A DNA stretch of 64,000 nt from NCBI GenBank assembly GCA_016617855.1, contig JAECUM010003668.1:1-64000 (forward strand). Reading direction: 5' to 3'. Below are positions 60,486 to 64,000 of this stretch, in pieces. The DNA is from Megalonaias nervosa (lineage: Eukaryota; Mollusca; Bivalvia; Unionida; Unionidae). The notes beneath the pieces are model-generated. The model saw only the letters and a program-made list of their open reading frames with translations, ran no database searches and was not told where the DNA came from. A program made the translations under genes and the position numbers. Numbering within the stretch: the stretch's first letter is position 1; every line of letters begins with the position of its first letter.

Positions 60486-60895
60486 ATTTTCTTGTGAATG
60501 GGATCATCATGTAATAAGAGTGATACATTTTCCATGAAGCAGGGTCATCATGTAATAAAAGTCATGCATTTTCCATTAAACTGGCATCATTGTGTAATAA
60601 AAGGGATGCTTTTCACAGTGAAGTGGGGTCTTCATGTAATAAAAGGGATGCTTTTACCAGTGAAATGGGCTCTTCATGTAACTAAAGGGATGCCTTTACC
60701 AGTGAAGTAGGGTCATCACATAATAAAAGTCATGCATTTTCCAGTTAAGTGGCATCATTGTGTAATAAAAGGGATGTTTTTACCAGTGAAATAGGGTCGT
60801 TATGTAATTAAAGGGATGCTTTTTCCAGTGAGGTAAGGTCTTCATTCTTCATGTAATAAAAGGGATGCTTTTTCCAGTGAAGTGGGGTCTTCCAC
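60486..60895. repeat. Minisatellite, about 42-bp units
   Basis: About nine units of GGTCATCATGTAATAAAAGG + GATGCTTTTCCAGTGAAGTG with point variants. Confidence 0.92.
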
Positions 60896-61062
60896 CAATA
60901 AAAAAAATATATCATCAGCATATTGGCTTCATAAAAATGTGAACTGTTGAGTTATACTCCAGTTATTCGTACATTTGGGTCATATTTAATTGCAGATGTA
61001 AACAATTAAAAACAAATTATAAACAAGCATGCAGAAATGTGCACATTTTGTTCCTTTTTTCG

Positions 61063-61770
61063 ATGATGGACTGTACACAAACTGTACACAGATTATAGAG
61101 AAAAGTGTTGATCATGATGAGGATGGACTGTACACAAACTGTACACAGATTATAGAGAAAAGTGTTGATCATGATGAGGATGGACTGTACACAAACTGTA
61201 CACAGATTATAGAGAAAAGTGCTAATCCTAATGAGGAGGACTGTACGCAAACTGCACAGATTATAGAGAAAAGTGCCATTCCTGATGAGGATGGACTGTA
61301 CATAAACTGTACAACAGATTATAGAGAAAAATGTTGATCATGATGAGGATGGACTGTACACAAACTGTACACAGATTATAGAGAAAAGTGCTAATCCTAA
61401 TGAGGATGGACTGTACACAAACTGCACAGATTATAGAGAAAAGTGCCATTCCTGATGAGGATGGACTGTACATAAACTGTACAACAGATTATAGAGAAAA
61501 GTGCTGATCATGATGAGGATGGACTGTACATAAACTGTACAACAGATTATAGGAAAAAGTGCTGATCATGATGAGGATGGACTGTATACAAACTGTACAA
61601 CAGATTATAGGGAAAAGTGCTAATCATGATGAGGATGGACTGTACACAAACTGTACAACAGATTACAGGGAAAAGTGCTGATCATAATGAGAATGGACTG
61701 TACACAAACTGTACAACAGATTATAGAGAAAAATGCTGATCCTTATAAGGATGGACTGTACACACAGATC
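61063..61770. repeat. Minisatellite, about 55-60-bp units
   Basis: About twelve units of GGACTGTACACAAACTGTAC + ACAGATTATAGAGAAAAGTGCTGATC + ATGATGAGGAT. ACACAGATT and ACAACAGATT subtypes are interspersed. Confidence 0.93.
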
Positions 61771-63424
61771 CTTATGAAGATGGTTTCTGGAAATGAAGTA
61801 GTGTATTGGACTTCTTAATGAAATAGGGACTTTTTGTTTTGGAAAATTACACTTGCCCAGAACTAACTCTTGCCTTCAGGCAATTGTCCAGAAGAAACAT
61901 GGACTAATCCCAGGCATCTAGCTGTCCAATACACACAGTCCTCTGTACGGAGAGATAGGTTACTTTTTGCTTATACCCCTTTAAGCATGAAAAATACAGC
62001 CCTGATGTGGAGAGAGGTTCCTTTTTACTTATCCCCCTTGGAAGCATGAAAGAAAACAATATATAGACTTTACTGGTTACACACCTTTGTATATCTGTAT
62101 ACAAGTTTTCTCCTAATATATAAAGGAGACTCCAAAATTGCAGAATTTAAAAGTTTTGCACATAAATGGCTATTCTGTTGAATCTGATGCTTTTACAAAT
62201 CAGTAAATAAATTAACTCCAAAGTCATCCTCATCTACTTTGTCCACAATTGCCAGTATGCATGTCTGACAAAATTTTACTTTGTCTCATTAACTATAGGT
62301 TTTAAAATAGCTTTAATGTGGTTTGATGAAGTTTATATTCTCTATTTAGCAAGGGAATGAGTCACAGATTACTTGTGCCTGTGTAATGGATAGTTTTCTT
62401 TGTCTATTGGCTTGATCAAGAGGTTTAAGAAGACAAGGACTAATGTCAGATCAACAAATTTGCAAAATTCAACTGTATCAACATATAATATGGAACTTTT
62501 TTTCATTTTTCTTTTGTTCATTACTCTTAAACATTAATTTGGTCACATGAAAGTTTATCCTAGCAGGATTCCTTATCAGTCTTGTGATTTAGTTATGGAA
62601 GGTTTGTCATCATCCATAGTAATATCTTCATGTACATTTGGGTTACTGTTGGAAAGATTCATAATAATTATTTGTGTTTACACTATTGGATTATTATTTT
62701 GTAATAGAGCCATTGTCAAAAACTAAATATAAAGTTATTTTCTCAGTGATTTCTTGTTTCTACATTTTTAAAAAATTGCTATTTTTGTTACCTTTTCTTT
62801 GCTATTTAGCTTCTGATCTTGTTATAATTCTCTGGATCTTTTTGTTTGAGATATTTCATAGTTGTTTTAAGGAATCTGTTTGAAACTGAATAGTTTCTTA
62901 AGGTCCTTGCATGTTCTTCCAAAGTTCCATTTTTTAAAATGAATATTCAGTTTTTTTACCTCCAAACATAACTTTTACAATTTCCCAAACGAGCTAATGT
63001 TCTCAATTTAACATACATCCTTCAGTCATTTGTTGTATAAACTGTATCGCTGATTAAACCAAGAATTTTTGTTCTGTCCAAATATGTTAAAATGTCTTAT
63101 ACTCTGTGAACTAAGTTGCTCTGCTCATGTCAGTGTGAACAAAGAATACAGAAGATTTTAAAAAATAACAGATTTACTTGATCAAACAAATAAAGGCTTG
63201 TTTGTAGTCTTTAAGACTTTGAAGTAAAGGAGGTAAGTGATTTATCAGCTATGAAGATAATTGTTTTATTACTTGGTGTAATATTCTTTTGAATTATAAG
63301 ACTGACTGGTGAAATTGATGACTGACTTTGTATGTACACAATGAATCTAGTTGGAGCATGTTCTTAAAAAATCTTCTGTTGACTATGTCCATATATACAT
63401 GTAGTTTATTATCAATGCTTTTAG

Positions 63425-63745
63425 ACTACGCCTGTGGCCTAAGTGGTTAGAGTCTCTGCCTCAGATGCAGGTCATGGGTTCAAACCCTGGCCAAGTTATA
63501 CCAAAGACTTATAAAAATGGTACTGCAGCTGCCTCGCTTGGCACCCAGCATTAAGAGGTTAGTGTTAGGACAAGTCGGCCTGGTGTCAAGATAATGTGAC
63601 TGGGTGGGACATGATACTACATGTTTGAGACATGATGACCCAGTGCTAGACATCACTATAAACTGCCACATTGCAGACATCATAACAATATGACTGGAAA
63701 ATTGTTAAAGCTACATTAAAAATCCAAATCACACACACATCAATG
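63425..63745 (+). mobile_element. tRNA-derived SINE, copy 2 of the same family
   Basis: Head with box A GTGGCCTAAGTGGTTAGAGT and box B GGGTTCAAACCCTGG, then the same body as 10,140-10,455 (ATACCAAAGACTTATA, TTAAGAGGTTAGTGTTA, AATGTGACTGGGTGGGACAT) and a CA tail. The two copies differ at scattered positions, many of them CG in copy 1 and TG or CA here. Confidence 0.85.
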
Positions 63746-64000
63746 CTTGAGGGTGGGTGGGTGGTATTTTGAGGGGTTTATTTCTATTATTATGTGTGCA
63801 ATTACGTACATCATCTCTGTATGTAAATATGCAGAGTGCCATAAGGAGGACTAGTTCCAAGCAGATAAGTCTTCTTCTTCTCCTTCTTCTTCCTGGATTA
63901 TTTATGACAGTCAAAATTATTTAGAAAAAAAAAAAACATCAGAAAAAGCATAAGACACATAGCTGTATTTAAGTTGATACAGCCATTGAGGAGAAATTGC

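Larger units (their letters stand above)
58179..64000 (+). other. Intron after exon 16, open to the right
   Basis: A short 46-bp duplication (58,348-58,440), a 35-bp duplication (59,520-59,589), three 33-bp units (about 59,796-59,900), two minisatellites (60.5-60.9 and 61.06-61.77 kb), a SINE (63,425-63,745) and a CTT-rich tract (63,870-63,892). No further A2M-family exon is visible. Confidence 0.6.

Noticed and set aside
61029..61337. LYTNCTQIIEKS repeat frame in the 58-bp minisatellite
   Set aside because: Frame survives only part of the array and shifts between unit subtypes; not a gene.

Overview
This is a eukaryotic, AT-rich, repeat-dense window. Nearly all of it is the 5' to middle part of one large plus-strand gene of the alpha-2-macroglobulin (A2M) / CD109 / thioester-containing protein (TEP) superfamily. 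I place 16 coding exons between 62 and 58,178. All splice phases agree, giving 695 consecutive codons in 2,086 nt of exon. The gene is open at both ends. The signal-peptide exon lies upstream. The MG7, CUB, thioester and receptor-binding parts lie downstream of 58,178. Tiny exons, long introns, mosaic CpG depletion, tRNA-derived SINEs, DIRS and Crypton elements and CR1-like LINEs point to an invertebrate, most likely a lophotrochozoan and plausibly a mollusc. The species cannot be fixed from the sequence.

Layout: exons 1-5 (62-8,289) encode MG1 and MG2. An 11.1-kb intron holds a tRNA-derived SINE and a decayed DIRS-like tyrosine-recombinase retrotransposon (about 10.9-16.0 kb). Exons 6-11 (19,417-33,654) encode MG3-MG5. 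Exon 12 (35,985) is preceded, 35 bp away, by a 1.8-kb minisatellite. Exons 13-14 (39,040 and 43,897) encode an acidic, repeat-bearing then basic segment at the bait-region position inside MG6. Together they form a frame-preserving 207-nt cassette. Exons 15-16 (54,810 and 58,029) return to conserved MG6/MG7-start sequence. The final 5.8 kb is intron with minisatellites and a second SINE copy.

Mobile DNA in the introns includes a pogo/Tigger-like element with TA target duplication (40,839-42,505). There is a 652-bp hAT-type MITE with an 8-bp target duplication (43,191-43,842). Two small terminal-inverted-repeat families are also present. A CR1-like LINE is interrupted by a SINE (55.1-57.5 kb). 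An antisense two-exon Crypton/DUF3504 tyrosine-recombinase gene (45,233-47,449) carries the catalytic signature residues but has one frameshift. Beside it lie a perfect 64-bp-arm palindrome and a 17-bp motif repeated on both sides, which could be recombinase sites.

Two features go beyond routine annotation. One is the Crypton locus with its palindrome and repeated motif. The other is an abrupt fall in CpG at about 18.7 kb, inside intron 5. By hand count there are 35 CpG in 17,101-18,060 but 2 in 22,021-23,040. This suggests that the 5' exons and the rest of the gene have had different germline methylation histories.
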